A stretch of DNA of 64,000 nt, from the NCBI GenBank assembly GCA_023375785.1, contig SZWC01004935.1:20091-84090 (forward strand), in the 5' to 3' direction. Made by a program: the position numbers and the translations under genes. Positions 1-12,530 of this stretch are shown here, one piece after another. Origin of the DNA: Penium margaritaceum (taxonomy: Eukaryota; Streptophyta; Zygnematophyceae; Desmidiales; Peniaceae). Under the pieces are notes generated by a model. It saw only the letters and a list, made by a program, of their open reading frames with translations, did not search any database and was not told where the DNA came from. Positions within the stretch are counted from its first letter, which is position 1. Each line of letters starts with the position of its first letter.

Positions 1-22
1 TCCACCCTCCCTCCACATTTGT

Positions 23-200
23 CACCCATCTCTCCATACACTCCCCCCATACACTCACCACATAGAACCCCCTCCTCCCAACATTAACTTGCACATTTGA
101 AGAAGAAAACTATATACCTGTGTACATGTAGCACCCATCTCCACATACACTCCCCCACACACTCACGATATAGGAACACTCACAGTATAGGAACACTCCA
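23..200. repeat. Short imperfect direct repeats
   Basis: A C-rich block (CACCCATCTC..ACACTCCCCC..ACACTCAC) at 23-58 recurs at 132-166, and the motif TATAGGAACACTC occurs at 169-181 and again at 187-199. The repeats are seen directly. No coding signal is visible. They may be remnants of a local tandem array or a promoter-proximal low-complexity tract; function unknown. Confidence 0.6.
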
Positions 201-1777
201 TGGCAGAAACTTCATGTAACCTTCATACATCATCATACTGAACTATACACCCATATGATGGTGTACAAAATGACCTTGATTAACCATACCTCACGGATTT
301 TGAGGCCCTTCAAGACCATGAGAGGGTTGAGAAAGTAGTGTTGGGCCTTCTTGCGCTTGGGGGGCATGTGTCTGGCCTGGACACATCATCTCAGGGGGCA
401 TGGAGAGTGATGTGTGGGAGCACATATTGTAGCGGCGCTGGCTTTGTGTACTTCTATTGCTGGAATCCGTGCTCAATGTGTTGTTCTACCTGCTTCTGGG
501 AAAGAGCATGGTTTACATGATGCGGCATGGCTTGCTCATCAAATGCGACAATCTCTCTCTCCATTTTGGCATGTGCCCTTTGGCCACTCTTACTATGCTA
601 CTCTGCCTCCGAGGTTGAGGTGGACTGATCTTGCTGATTGTTTCTCCCACCGTGCTGTGCCAAGGTGGCTGTTGGTTCTGTTCAGCAACAGACAATTTTA
701 TTTGGTAAAAAAGAAAGAAAGGAGAATCTTACCATTGTGTAGAATGCAACTGCAGAAACTGTTCTTGCTGATGTGGAATGTACAATGAAGAATGCACTAT
801 GGCAATTGCAGAAAACCATTGATGTAACAACTGGGATCACGAAATATGCCAATGCAAGACTTGCAACCGTGAAGACAGCAATAACTGCAACTTCAAACAC
901 ATTGCGACCAGCTGCCATTGTAACCAAGGCATCTACGACTGCGAAGATGGAAAGATTTTCAGACTGCAACAAAATTCACGGCGGAGGCTACAAAAGCTGC
1001 GGCATCAAAGTTTTCCTCTCCAAAAATGCGACGGCAAGAACTCTTTCAGCTTTAACTGGGAATGCGAAGAACTGAATGGAAACACTGCAACGAAAAAACC
1101 AGGACCAGGCTCATGAATGTGACAGTAATTATGAGAGAAAAGAATCCAATTTTCCTTCTTGGTGACATTTGAAAGGGCTACGATTAGTTTTGCAACCGTA
1201 GCTGGGAGGAGGATAGCTGCAGCAGTGTGCTTGTGCTTCAGGGAGTGACTGCAGTTGAAATGGTAGAGGCCACGCTTACGGCAATAGCAACAACTAAGGA
1301 ATGGCAAGCGAGACTGCGGCTCGGGAAAACATTCCAGGATTTGAATGGGAATTGAGCACGAGCCTCTGTTGTGTTCAGACGGATGATTAGGCACACTAAA
1401 TGCTGTACTCGGAACGTGTTAAGGCTTAACGTTGACGCAATCTACAGAGCAGCTCGGGAAAAAATCCGTTTGCCGTTTGATAGCAACAACAATAGCGATG
1501 GAAATGACAGCCAAAACGACAGAGGCAATAGCGAAGGTGAGCATATTGACAGCACCAAGTGTGGGTTGGGCAAAGGCAGCAACTACAAATGAGACTGTGA
1601 CTGATGCTGACACTGTGTTTGCGACTACCACTTTAACTTTATTTTTATGGTGTGACTCATTTAGTTTGGATTCGTGAAAAATGAGGGGGTGGAAGAAGAT
1701 TAGGACAGGTTTGGAACACTCATTAGAATAACATGAATATGCAAGACAACTAAACAGACAGACATCCACGTACAAGG
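201..1777. other. No confident gene; short open frames only
   Basis: Open stretches of 60-130 codons occur on both strands (for example 414-788, 773-1075 and 1432-1677 on plus, 1419-1775 on minus) but none has a recognisable domain. The plus strand at about 720-1120 is rich in TGC/TGT and, in one frame, gives a cysteine-rich string broken by two stops, so it could be exon debris of an unknown protein. The plus frames at 773-1075 and 1432-1677 share an Ala/Thr-rich style, possibly because both come from one repetitive sequence. I see no transposon ends here. Confidence 0.35.
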
Positions 1778-3626
1778 TCAGCAGTGCCTGGAGGACACAC
1801 TATCCCTACGAGGCCTAAAATCAGTCACATCCTCCAGTACCGCACTCTCCTTGACACCATCCAGCCTGTCTACTTTGACCTGTGTGCCCCAACTGTAGAT
1901 GTAATCTCCATCTGCAAGATTGACGCGGTCAAAGTTCACCTCAATCAGCTGGTCAACCAGATCGCAAAGGGCCGCCAAGGTGCAGCCCTGCTGCACGTTG
2001 CCATGGCTTTCAACTTGAACAGCTTCGCCACTACTGCTTCTCCTGCTCGTTGCTCCATACACAGCTATGTCAGAAAGCAAATCCACCTCGTCGCCCACTG
2101 CCACTTCCTCCACTTCTTCGTCATCGTCATTGCTGTCTTGTGCGGGCAAAGTGTTTGTGTCCCACACATAGAGGTAGTCTTCTTCAGTGTACAACTCCGC
2201 GTCTTCCTCCAGAGCATGGAGGAAATGATCGTCAACCCGAAATTGCATGCTGCCACCACTTCCAACATGGAAGTCTTCACCGCTGCTGCTTCTCCTGCTT
2301 GTGGCTCCATAAACGGCCACATCAGAGTACAAATCTTGCTCATCGCTCTCCACCACTTCCTGCTCTTTGTTGCTGCCATCGTTGCTGCCTTGAGAGGCAA
2401 AACCGTTTGCACTGCACATGTAGATGAAGTCCTCCTCCTCGTACAACGCGCCCGCCTCCTCCAACGCGTCGAGCAAGTTTTCGCAAAGCTCCCTCTGCGA
2501 GCTGCTATTGCTTCCTTCCCGAATGTCTCCGCTGCTGCTGTTTCTCCTGCTCGTGGCTCCATACACTGCTATCTCTGAGTACAAGTCCACATCAATACCC
2601 AACTCCACTTCCTCCACGTCTTTGTCTTCGCCTTCGCCGTTTCCATAGTGTGCGACCGTATTGACTTCTCCCCACATGTAGAGGAGATCGTCCTCAGTGT
2701 ACAACTCCCCAGCCTCCTCCAACGCATGGAGAAAACGTTCCTCTGGCTCTTTGTAGTCTGCGCCCATCCCCTTGCACACATAGATGTAGTCACCTTCAGT
2801 GTACATCTTCTTCGCCTCCTCAAACCTTTGAAACAATAGACTCTCCTCTCTCTCCTCCACACCCTCCCTCATCTCCTTGAACTTGTGGTAGGCCAGCACA
2901 TGCTCGTACGCCATAGTGATGGTGACAAGGCGGCACTGTCTGCGACCAAACTCCACCTTCCTTCCCTTTGTGAGAACGTCGTTCACAACCTGCAAAACAA
3001 AGAATAACAGAACACAGACGCAGGTTCGTTTGAGCAGATTGAAGGGAAAGGAATTCAGGCTCGTTGGAATTCTGCAGCGGAAGACACCAGTCTGTGTAGC
3101 AGAGTACTGGACTTGATGCCAAAATGTCAGTGACAAAACTGGACACACATAGGACAAGCATGCATGGTTGCGGCTGAAAGAAAACATTCAAGAATGACAT
3201 CGTTCCATGCTTTTTTTCGAACGGAAACTTGCCAGCAGCAGCACAGCTGCCGAGTGAGTGTGTGTGAGAGAGTGTGCTGCTGGACATCGTTCATGAGCCT
3301 CATGACGTCGCAGCCGCTACCGACATGCCTACAGTGGTGTGCACTTGCGTACAAAAAACGACAAAGAAAGTGTGACAGGTGACAATTCTCACCTGTCTCT
3401 CTTGGTCAGTCAGCTTGGTCCAGCGTGCTTGTGCCCACTCGTGGATCACGCTGCAGGGCAGTGGGCCCTTCATCTTGACAGAAAACCTGTTGAAGTTTGT
3501 CTGAGATGCGAGAGTGTAGCTTCGTGGATACTTCCGTCCGCTGCTGGTGATTCCAACGACGAGAGGAGCCTTAGTGTTGAAATCTGGTGGTAGTAGGGCC
3601 GTGTGACTCGTAGCGGACCTCTTTTG
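1778..3626 (-). CDS. Hypothetical repeat-containing protein, at least two exons
   Basis: The 3' exon (2989 down to the stop at 1778) is preceded by a good acceptor (TTTGTTTTGCAG) and the upstream exon ends at 3393 with donor CAG|GTGAGA; the 403-bp intron joins the frames in phase 0 (..TDQERQ|VVNDVLTKG..). The upstream exon is open to about 3626, where a TAG blocks the frame, so the true 5' end lies upstream behind another intron or is lost. The product has four acidic repeats of the type ALEEAxELYTExDxLYxW plus a fifth partial one, alternating with three copies of a Ser/Arg block (AVYGATSRRxSSSG). It is Glu/Asp-rich and has no signal peptide in the visible part. I do not recognise the family. 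Clean splice sites and repeats that keep the frame argue for a real host gene rather than transposon debris. Confidence 0.5.
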
Positions 3627-6600
3627 CTACGGACTGAAAGTGGAAGGATCTTACTGAATCTACTGGACTGAGGCAGCACGCTATGGACGCCGCCGCACCA
3701 CTCCGCTTGCCGTCGATGTCGGAAAGGACGCCGCTGCTGGGTCAGCAGGGAACGGCAGGTAACAAGATTTCGCTCTGCTGCTGATGACGCGTCTGTGCTG
3801 CCGTGCCAGCGGAGGGTCCGCCGATGTCGCAGCTGCTCATGGTGCCACCAGTCCTGGGAGGCCCCGCACGGCCTATGTGCCTGGCGCCCCAAAATCTCGC
3901 TCTTCGGTCCTACGAATTTCGGGTGATGAAAACATCCTGCTGCTCATCCATCCTCCACTATGAGGACAGTTACCTTTGGGCCTGGTTTGCATCACAAACC
4001 TCCAGCTAGCTAGATTTAGGTGCCAAATTCAAGTTCCGAAATGCACGGCCTGAGGTACAGGCATTAAGGTGTGAGTAGTTTTCTCTTTCCTAGCGGGCCC
4101 CCTCTCCGCCGTCATTGGACGCCCCCGCATCCTGATGTGATGGGTGTCAGTTGCGTACCGTCAAAACTGAAACTGGAGGTCCATCATATGTGACTCTCAA
4201 ACCTCTTGTTTTCCCAATCCAAGTAGGTTCGGGATGCAAACAGATGCAGAGTGGCTCGCGATGGATCAGAAAGTGGTACTTGATCAGTTTTTCTAAGACA
4301 ATCTTAAAATGTGAGACACGCGCAACGTCTTCTGTGAGGTAAATTACCTCAAGTAATCCATGCTGACATCATCCTGACGAGCTACCTGAAGGCCTTGGTC
4401 ATTGTCAGACGCAGGCATGTGACGTCATGACGTCTATTTTTGTATTTTGTACTGAAGGACGCGGCAAAAAGCATGCAGCTACTGCTCGCATTCGCGTTTC
4501 AGTCTCTTGAGGGAAAATGATGAGACAACTCCAAAATCTGCTGAGAGATCACAGGTGAGCGGCGGACGTTTGGGCCCCTACGCTCGTCAGTCCCTGTGCG
4601 GAAGAGCCTACGAGGGCGACGCGAGAGCGGTGCAGTTCAAAATCTCAACTGTCGGGAGTTGAGCACTGCTCAAGGTATGAAGATTTTGTTCTTTAACAGA
4701 GTGACGATTCGGAGCTAGCTCAGCACACAAGCCAGAAGTTGAACCTGACCCTTCTGAACAGATCCTGGATGAGATGGGGCTTTGATCAGTGCGCGTCTAA
4801 TCCAACTGAAATTGAAAGCCATCATTTTTTATATCTCATCCCACTGTTCAAATCTGGTAGTATGTATTGAGATGCATGTCTTCGATGGAGAACAGAAGCA
4901 TGCATGATGGAATGAAAACTAGTTCAAATCCAGGGAAATCTTATTAAATTCTAAACGAGCTAACATGGTCTTCATATTCATACATGTAATAAGAACATAT
5001 TTTCAAACATCTCTTTTCACCTCAAGGTACATCAACAACGCTAAAAATTACAATGTAGCTTTACAGTTCAATTTCATTGAACTTCATGAATGAAGAAAGA
5101 ACCATTTCACTCTTCACCAAACCGCACTTTGAATTTTGGATTAGCTTCGAAGTGTCATGCCTTGACAAAAGGTGACTCATCTAATCAATGATTAAGAAAA
5201 AGGAGAGCATCTACTTGTAGATATCACATCATCATGACAAAAGTGGATCAAAGAATTCTTAAGAACCAAACTTGATCCATAAAAGTCCATTTGTCAAACC
5301 AACATCATCAATCATGGTTTTGATGGTGTCATTTTGGTGTACCCAACTTTTCATCGTCGTGATTGTGAAACAAAAACGTCTTCTAATCATAGACGGTATC
5401 CCCACATTGTAGAAGAATTGCCGTACACAAAAATGTAAAAACAAAACAGATCTTGTTTGAGCAACACTAAGAATGCACTTTGAATTTCATAATCCCCTAC
5501 CCTCTCGTAACAAAGAAATAAACACTTTCCCTAATGCATTGTACTTTATGAACCTTGTATCCTTGGACTTGGAAAAAAGGACAATTTCACCCGTAAAAAC
5601 CAACACAAATTGACATGTCAATGCTAATTTTATGAGGTGAGCCGTCTGCATGATACGGGCCTGATCCAGACTTGTCTGGGGCTGGTGCGGCAGAGAATTT
5701 GTATGCGAGAAAAAAATCTTTGTTAAGGTTCAACGCTCATAAAACCTTGAGTGAACACGCATGCAATATGTGCTTTACAGATGTATTACGACGCGAAAGT
5801 GGTCTCGCTAGAAACCTGGCAGCCACAACATTTTCATTGGAGGCGGCAGACATGCAGCTCATCCTTTGGAGGAAATTGTGATTGGTTTCCACAAAATCAT
5901 GGAGTTATGCAGCACGCTCCAGTTTCTGCACAACCACAGATTGGTGGCTATGCAGTCTGCCACAGATTTTTGTGGTAGCCCAATAAAGACTATGTTGAAA
6001 TACGATTATTTGAAAACAGACGGCTAGATTATTGGGACTTCCTTTTTCCAGCATAAAGGTTTGAATTTGGAATGTTGAAGCAGATCGTTTGTTTTGTTGA
6101 GTTGAAGACAGAGGCTTGAGCTAAGTCTCAGACCTGGCGTACTTTGTTTCACATTTCCAGCCTCTGCAGTTGTCCGCCACTTTGCCCAGCCTAGTCGCAG
6201 GCCCCTGGCTTCCAGAGTCCATCACTTGTCACCATGGATCCTGGGAAGTCTCATGTTAGCACCCAGAATGGCCCCACGACTCAGGACCTATCCTCTCTAT
6301 GTCGGCTGCCTTCCTCATTTGCGACTGGAACCTTATCCACATCAATCGCCATTTCCGTTGGACTGCATGGTCACGGCACTTTCCGGCAGCCGATGCGTGC
6401 TACAGCCTTTGGAGAATTTGGCAAACACGGAGGTGGTAGCCGATAGTACTGTACACTTTGTCTCCCTCTGATCAAGCTCAGTGTGCATACAATGTCGTGC
6501 AAGGTATGTGCTCCTTGCACAAAAAATGTAGTAGCCCATTGTTCTACCATACTTTCAAAAAAATGGCCAATGCACCCCTTGTTTTAAAAAAACTTGGCAC

Positions 6601-7811
6601 GTCTACTTTTTCACTGCAGCAATGGCTGGAGCTCTCCCAAAACTTCCTGTAACTTGGCACAATGCCTTTGCTGCCGATTGTTCTGCAGCGTCGAGTCCTG
6701 ATACTACCTGTATGCCAACTGCATCTTGCATGGGTGCACAGGATGCATGGGCAGTTGCACCTCTGTATGGCGCACCCATCTCGTCATTCTGTGTGCCTTG
6801 TGCTTTGGCAAGGACCGCAGCCAAAACCGATGCGGATGGTACAAGTTTTGGTACAGATAGGACCGGCGTGAAGCTGTCCCAGATTCATGGAATCCTGACC
6901 ACAGCATGTCACTGCTTGCGCCAGTGCTGGAGTATGTGGCCACTTTCCTGCCAGGGAATATAAACAACTAGGATATGATCCTATTATTCCCTTGACGCTG
7001 TTACATGTAATCTGGACAATGCCAACGGCACCGATTACGGTTGAAGGCTTCCTTGACTGGGAATCTGACTATAGAACTAGAATTTACAGGAGAAACTGTA
7101 AAAGATCAACCCAAGAACGGAGTCAATCCATCAAGAATTGAGGAAGTTACGCCCGGGCAAAGGTTGGAACGGCAGAGGGAAAAACAGGTGACGAGAATTC
7201 ATCCCCAAGGACCAGGGCTCGACCCTCGGACGACCCAACAAGGCCAAAGAGTGTCTTGGGGTACGGTTAGTCAATGAATCAGGGATTATTGAGAGCTAAG
7301 GGTGCTTTGGAACGGTGTCCCGATGTGTTATTACCAGAAAGGGAGCTTTGGGCGGCTTTTACCACAGCTAGTGGTGCTGCCAGCGGCCGATTGCTGTGGT
7401 TCACGAAAATGATCACATCTCGGCCGTTCCTTCTTGGAATAATGTGATTCTTGGTGCATTGAATCAAGATAAGGATTCTTTCATGAATGCATTAATCACA
7501 AGTGTTTTCTATGCTTTGTCTCTAGGTTTAGCTATAGTGATGTATCTTTAGGTGAAAGCAATTGTATGGAGATCTCTTCCCATTAGTTACATCACTACAA
7601 AGCCCATCCTCGCTGATTGGAATTTCAATATAGATCCTTTTGACTTTAGGTTAAATTAGATTCTAGTATGCATGTTTGTGTATTACCAACAAGGGCATGC
7701 CTCTCAAACGTAAGATCAGATTTTTACATAATCTCACCTTCCAATGAGATCCGATAGTAAAGAAGATGGGTTTCTAATGTTTTGGAGTAGATTCACCCTG
7801 ACCGCAGCCCC
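3627..7811. other. AT-richer stretch without a confident gene
   Basis: About 4.2 kb with stops in all frames and only 60-110-codon chance frames. Composition is AT-richer (especially 4.8-5.6 kb) than the transposon-filled remainder. I found no LTR, terminal inverted repeat, primer site or RNA gene. It could hold introns or upstream exons of the 1.8-3.6 kb gene, whose 5' end must lie above 3626, but no exon can be defended by eye. Confidence 0.4.
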
Positions 7812-8721
7812 ATGTTTATCGGTAGGCTCAATGGATTGACCTGGTTCTTTGAGCTTGAGCAAGGCTACCCGCAGCAGCCTTACAACATGGCATGCAGTAC
7901 CATTGCCTCATGGCGTGATCTTGTGGGATGCTTCCAGTCGGCTGAAGAAATTGGAGACATGTGGTGCCTCACAGTTGAAGAGAAGCACTTTATGTGGTTT
8001 GGTTCTACAGTCTTTGGGTTGAGCATGCAGGAGATCGTTGAGAGGTTTTATAGAGGGAATGTAACAGCCGGCATTCCACAACCGCAGTTCTCTTGTCATA
8101 GGTAAAAATGCAACCATCAACACCACGGATCGGGCAGCATGAATGCCTAGCATGGTTCCATAATTCTGTGGGTGCACTCAATTGAAAACATGGAATCATT
8201 ACCTTTTGTGGACAATGACACCTCGTTTTCTTTGACCAAAACTGTACAACCCCTCAAAAAGTTTTTGGCTTCATGTGCTACAAGTCTACTATCCACCTTT
8301 ATTTCACTTAGTTGGGAGGGCGTGGCCCATGACTCGTGAATTTTCAGGAATTCTCTACAAAATGGATGGTGCATTCCACACCGCTGGTCCATACTAGCAG
8401 ATTCAGGATTCCTAGACGGCCTTGGCTTGATTGTACCATACCAGGATCGGGGTTATCATTTTCATGTTCTGCTCTGTTTTGAGCAGATCAATTGCAGCCC
8501 CAAGATGTGGAGGAATTTCTCAACCTCTGCCATACCTCCGCACAAAGAATGATGGAACATGCACTTGGTTTGTTGAAGGGATAGTTCCAGGTTTTGAGGG
8601 AAATATTGACGTACAATGTGTTGTTTAAGTGCTACATCATCCTCAATTGCTTCACAATGCACAACCTCATCTACACTCTACAACCATTTGAGAGAATGGC
8701 ACAGGTGGAGTAATTATCTTT
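7812..8721 (+). pseudogene. PIF/Harbinger-type DDE transposase, broken
   Basis: Read across three frames, the plus strand gives the landmarks of a Harbinger transposase in the right order: an N-terminal part with FGLSMQEIVERF (8011-8046), a GALNxKHG segment near 8173 corresponding to the family's GAIDGTH around the first catalytic Asp (here Asn, with a stop following), an SWEGVAHDS segment near 8311-8337 corresponding to the usual GWEGSxHDSR, then LADSGFLDGLG, and finally MMEHALGLLKG and IILNCFTMHN, matching the conserved glutamate helix and LHN motif of the C-terminus. The stop after AHDS is a CGA-to-TGA change. The family cuts and pastes short inverted-repeat elements with TAA/TTA target duplications; I could not find the element ends. 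Lost first Asp, frameshifts and stops make it non-functional. Confidence 0.62.
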
Positions 8722-8937
8722 GCACAACATGCCACAACTACCCGGATACCACAACAATGGAATTGCTCAGGAGATGTGCATATGCAACAAACGCAACATG
8801 TCATCACACAAGCAATGTGAAGGGACTATGGAATGTGGAGGTTAGAGATGGGGGGGAGAGTGAATTGATGTTACAGAGGATTGATATGGCTGATACATTA
8901 GAATACCAAGACTTGTTGTGCACATTAAAGTATGTTC

Positions 8938-9990
8938 TCACCACAAACTAGGGTCATTCGTAACCACGGACTCCTCTGCTTCCGCTCCCTCCACCTCAAA
9001 TTGCCACACATGACGCTGCTTGTTGAGGTACAACAGTTTGACACCTTTGGTGTCAATGTGTGCAGTGGCTTTGGCGGTGTTTGAATCTGTACCAATTATT
9101 CCTTCACACGAGGGTAATGCCCTTGCTTTATTCAGGCTCTCCACCCCTAGGACGCCACAAACAGCCTCCTCCCAAATTTTTCCTTTTGTGAAAGTGTTAT
9201 GGAGCAGTCAACAGACTGTTTCAAGGAACTCGCGCTTCCATGAGATGTGCATGTACATGTCATCCTGCACTAGACGTTCAGCTTGGTCCAAAAAAAACAG
9301 TGGACCACCAGCTTGAGCATCGTGGTAATGCAACAAGCCCGCATCATTCTCTACACAATCAACGTTTTCTAGTTGCTTATCCATCATTGCATTGCATTCC
9401 ACAAATCTCCTCACTGGTGCATCGACACCGGCATCCATGACTTCTACGGTATTCATCACATTTTCAGCCATTGGAGAACATTACTCAGCCATGTTTTTGT
9501 CATCACCAAAAATTTCAGTGGCCATGTTGTTCCAAGGGATGCAATTGTCCTCAAGTTGATCAATGACCCACGAATACAGCGTCCTCAGCTAATTTCACCG
9601 CTCCAGCCCAAGCTCAAGCTCCGTGTATTGCAATTGAGAGGCTTGACTGTGGGACCGGCGACTCCAAAGACAAGTTTCTATGTGTGCATGATGTATTCAG
9701 TTGCGGATCTGGGTGATGTTGAATGTTACCTCTTTCCTGAGTCAGTGGCCAACTTCTTGAGCAATGGTCGCTTGGAGATTGTCATCCACCTGTGAGAGGT
9801 GACAGTCCTTGAAGAGAGTCAGGAAGACACTCCACAATGTGCAGCAGAGACTCAATCTCTCGATGTCTCACCTTCTCACGATAGCAAATTTTGTTAAACC
9901 AGTACTCAGCTGAGAGCATGCGTATCCTCAGGAATGCATCTTCGTCGTTCTTGGATGGGCCCACCCAGCATTCAGCTTCAGGTTCAGATA
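8938..9990 (-). pseudogene. Degraded reading frame beside the Harbinger transposase
   Basis: The minus strand shows coding-like stretches in adjoining frames from about 9990 down to a stop at 8938: a Lys/Arg/Glu-rich start (YREKVRHREIESLLH), then WVIDQLEDNCIPWNNMATEIFG near 9500-9580, then MAENVMNTVEVMDAGVDAP (start at 9471) and a tail ending VVTNDPSLW. Several stops interrupt it. Autonomous PIF/Harbinger elements usually encode a second, Myb-like DNA-binding protein, so this opposite-strand frame right next to the transposase could be its remains. That is position-based inference; I see no clear SANT/Myb tryptophans. Confidence 0.3.
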
Positions 9991-10266
9991 GGGTGTTAGT
10001 ACGTCCTCATGCTGCTGTCCACGACTAGCCCTCCTCGCAATCACGAGCCAATCATAGGATGGTGGTGAGGTTGGCAATGGCGGATCATGAGATCTAGGCA
10101 AGTTTCAAGAGGGCTATAGGTGGCAGTGGGATTCCATTGCTGCTGATCTGGATGTAATCTCAGAGGTGGCAAAGGCAGCAAGGCCGAGCAAGCCTGGGAC
10201 CAGGAAAAGTCTCAAGAGAGCCATAGGCGATGGTAAGATGCAAGTGATGTTGATGTCTCTGTGGTC

Positions 10267-10430
10267 CCAAGGGTAATGGTGACAGTGTATTGACCTCAAG
10301 ATTAGGGTATCCGGAGAAGTCCAGAGAGAGATGGAGATGGTGGCCACATGTCGCTGCTGCTGCTCTTGCTATAATTCCAAGGGTTGCGGTGACAGTGCAG
10401 TGACCCTAAGATTAGGATACCGGGAGAATT
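10267..10430. repeat. Imperfect tandem duplication, about 110-bp period
   Basis: A block reading CCAAGGGT..GGTGACAGTG..TGACC..AAGATTAGG..CCGG.GAA occurs at about 10267-10317 and again at about 10377-10430. A weaker third trace (GGATTAGGATATGAGAG) lies near 10667. Seen directly; no coding or regulatory role is apparent. Confidence 0.55.
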
Positions 10431-11639
10431 CTGTAAAGAGCGAGATGCGGTGGTCAGAGGCCGCTAATGCTGCCGATTTTGTGCACACGAGTGGATATCA
10501 CAGTGTAGAATTCCCAAAAGTAGGGCTTACGAGCCATGTGCGCTGGTCAAACACCGTTGCTTTTGATAACGCTACAGTCGCAAGGGTGGTGTGGTGGCTA
10601 CAGGAAGCGCAGAAAATGATGTGGCTAGTGATGTTGTTGTGGTTGCAAGGGGAAGCTGCATCCTCCAGGATTAGGATATGAGAGTCATGTGTGGAAATGA
10701 GACGCCACTGTTGTTTATTTCCCTGCCGTCATGAGGATGATTCAGCGGCAGTAGGCAACGAGGCAAATGTTGCTGCAGTCGATGTTGCTATAGCTGCAAG
10801 AAGTAGCCGCAAGACTGTGATGGGGGTCCAAGAGAGGTCCAATATCTAGGAGCAATTGAGAGTGTTAGAGGGATGGTCCCTCGCTCTAATGCAAATAGTT
10901 ATTCCCTCAAGCACATCGAGCATGGAGTATTGGAAGTGAGATTATAGGGAGATCCTCACACGACACATGCCATGGATCAAAGCTTGTGGTAATTGGGGAA
11001 CACCAAGAGTTTGAAAAGTAGGAACTAGGAGCAAGAGTTAGGTGAATTCGGTAAACATGACTCCATATCGTACGTGATGCACACTGAATGTAGGAGGGAA
11101 TGGAGAAATCCCCTTTTGCAACGTACTGTGTGAGAGTATACATTGCAAGGGATACAATGTGACAAATGGTGCTGAGAGCGGAGGAGAGACACAAAGATCT
11201 ATTTGAAACAGTAAGAATTCAGTCAAAATGATGGAAAAGGGGGAGAAGTATGTCCACCACCCTCTTTCCAGAAAGGGTACGTGTAAGCTGTGCACTGGCT
11301 AGCCTATGGGAAAATGCAATAAAAAACATACCAGCTCCCAATCGGCAACTGGATGGATCCTCACAACAGTACGGGTTACTTGGGTGGCCGAATGACAAAA
11401 CAAAAGAGGTAGTGCAAGAATAAAACAAAGCTCCACACCACCGAGCTAACAAAGATCAGAAGTAATGTTGCCGAGAAAGTGGCCTTCGGGATCTTGCGAC
11501 CAAGAAAATTCCGGTGGATACATGAGGATATGCAGGATGAAGCTGAGACCATCAAAGGAGCTGTTGAACACTGTAGCCTGCCTGCAAGTGAGTGGCGTCA
11601 AGTCTAGAGGTCACCAAGACAGATGTAACAATAGACCCT
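10431..11639. other. Non-coding stretch; possible 3' LTR of copia C at its right end
   Basis: No gene is visible. Reading the minus strand past the end of the copia C RNase H, a purine run resembling a polypurine tract (GGGTCATAGGG at about 11637-11647) is followed by TGTTACATCTG, which would start a 3' LTR at plus coordinate 11630 and run leftwards. The partner 5' LTR is missing, so the LTR cannot be proven and its left end cannot be placed. Confidence 0.25.
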
Positions 11640-11829
11640 ATGACCCGTAGATGCCAGATTACAGGAACGCGTACGGTTTTAGGCACGCGACAACGAGCCA
11701 CAAGCAACTACGAGGAGGCACAACAACCATAAAAAAGATATGAAAGAGAAAAAATTGGGGTGGTAGAATGGAAGGAAACAAAGACACATCGATCAGGATC
11801 AGCACGGAGGGCCTGAAGAACAATAGCAT

Positions 11830-12480
11830 TCACAGCCATTTTGAACTTCCTATTGCATAGCGCCTTGGTGTGGCAGTCAGCACGCTGCTGACGGGTGCTA
11901 ACAAAGTCAGATGCACATCAGCACGCGCTATGCATTCAAGGACATAGTGATTTTTTATGTTGATGTGCTCTGTGTGAGTGTGATTTATGCCATCATTTTC
12001 AGCAATAAGGTACGTGATTTTTTTGTCCCATTGCAGTGTGATGTAGCGGATGAACTGGCAAAGCGGCTGCATGAGACGACACAACCAAATGTTCTTACAA
12101 GGTCCAAAACCCAGAGCGACATACCTGGCCTCATTCGATCTGCATGCGACACAACCTTACTTTTTTCTCTTCTGAGAAACCGCGGTGCCGCCGATGAGGA
12201 AGATGTATCCCGAGGTTGCATCCATCAGGATCCTGGGCCCAGTCACTGTCTACGTATCCATAAACAATGCCAGAGGGCTGTACGTGAAAGCAGAAGCCCA
12301 GATGGGGTGTGGACACAACCTAGCAGACAACATGCAATGCCACCTCAAGGTGGAGGCGATTTGATCATGGGAGAACTGCGACAAGAAGTTGACTGGTAAC
12401 GCAACATTAGCAATTGTGGTAGAACCAAGGAAGATCAAAGACCCGATGACATGGAGAGAGGTTGTTACGTATTCCAGCAC
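11830..12480 (-). pseudogene. Copia C RNase H domain, broken
   Basis: Minus-strand fragments LHVIGSLIFLGSTTIAN (12480 side), YVDSDWAQDPDG (corresponding to the copia YxDSDWAG segment with the first catalytic Asp) and ENDGINHTHTEHINIKNHYV (corresponding to the conserved HxRTKHIDIxYHF segment) appear in the right order but in three frames. In copia elements this domain removes the RNA strand during cDNA synthesis. Frameshifts near 12130-12260 make it non-functional. Confidence 0.7.
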
Positions 12481-12530
12481 CCCAAACCAAACAGGGTCAA
12501 TGGTCTGTAGAATCCTCTATCTAGCAGGTG

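Noticed and set aside
1778-2862. Plus-strand frames 1784-2578 and 2050-2427
   Set aside because: Shadows of the minus-strand repeat gene; only the minus frame shows repeated motifs and a splice acceptor in phase.
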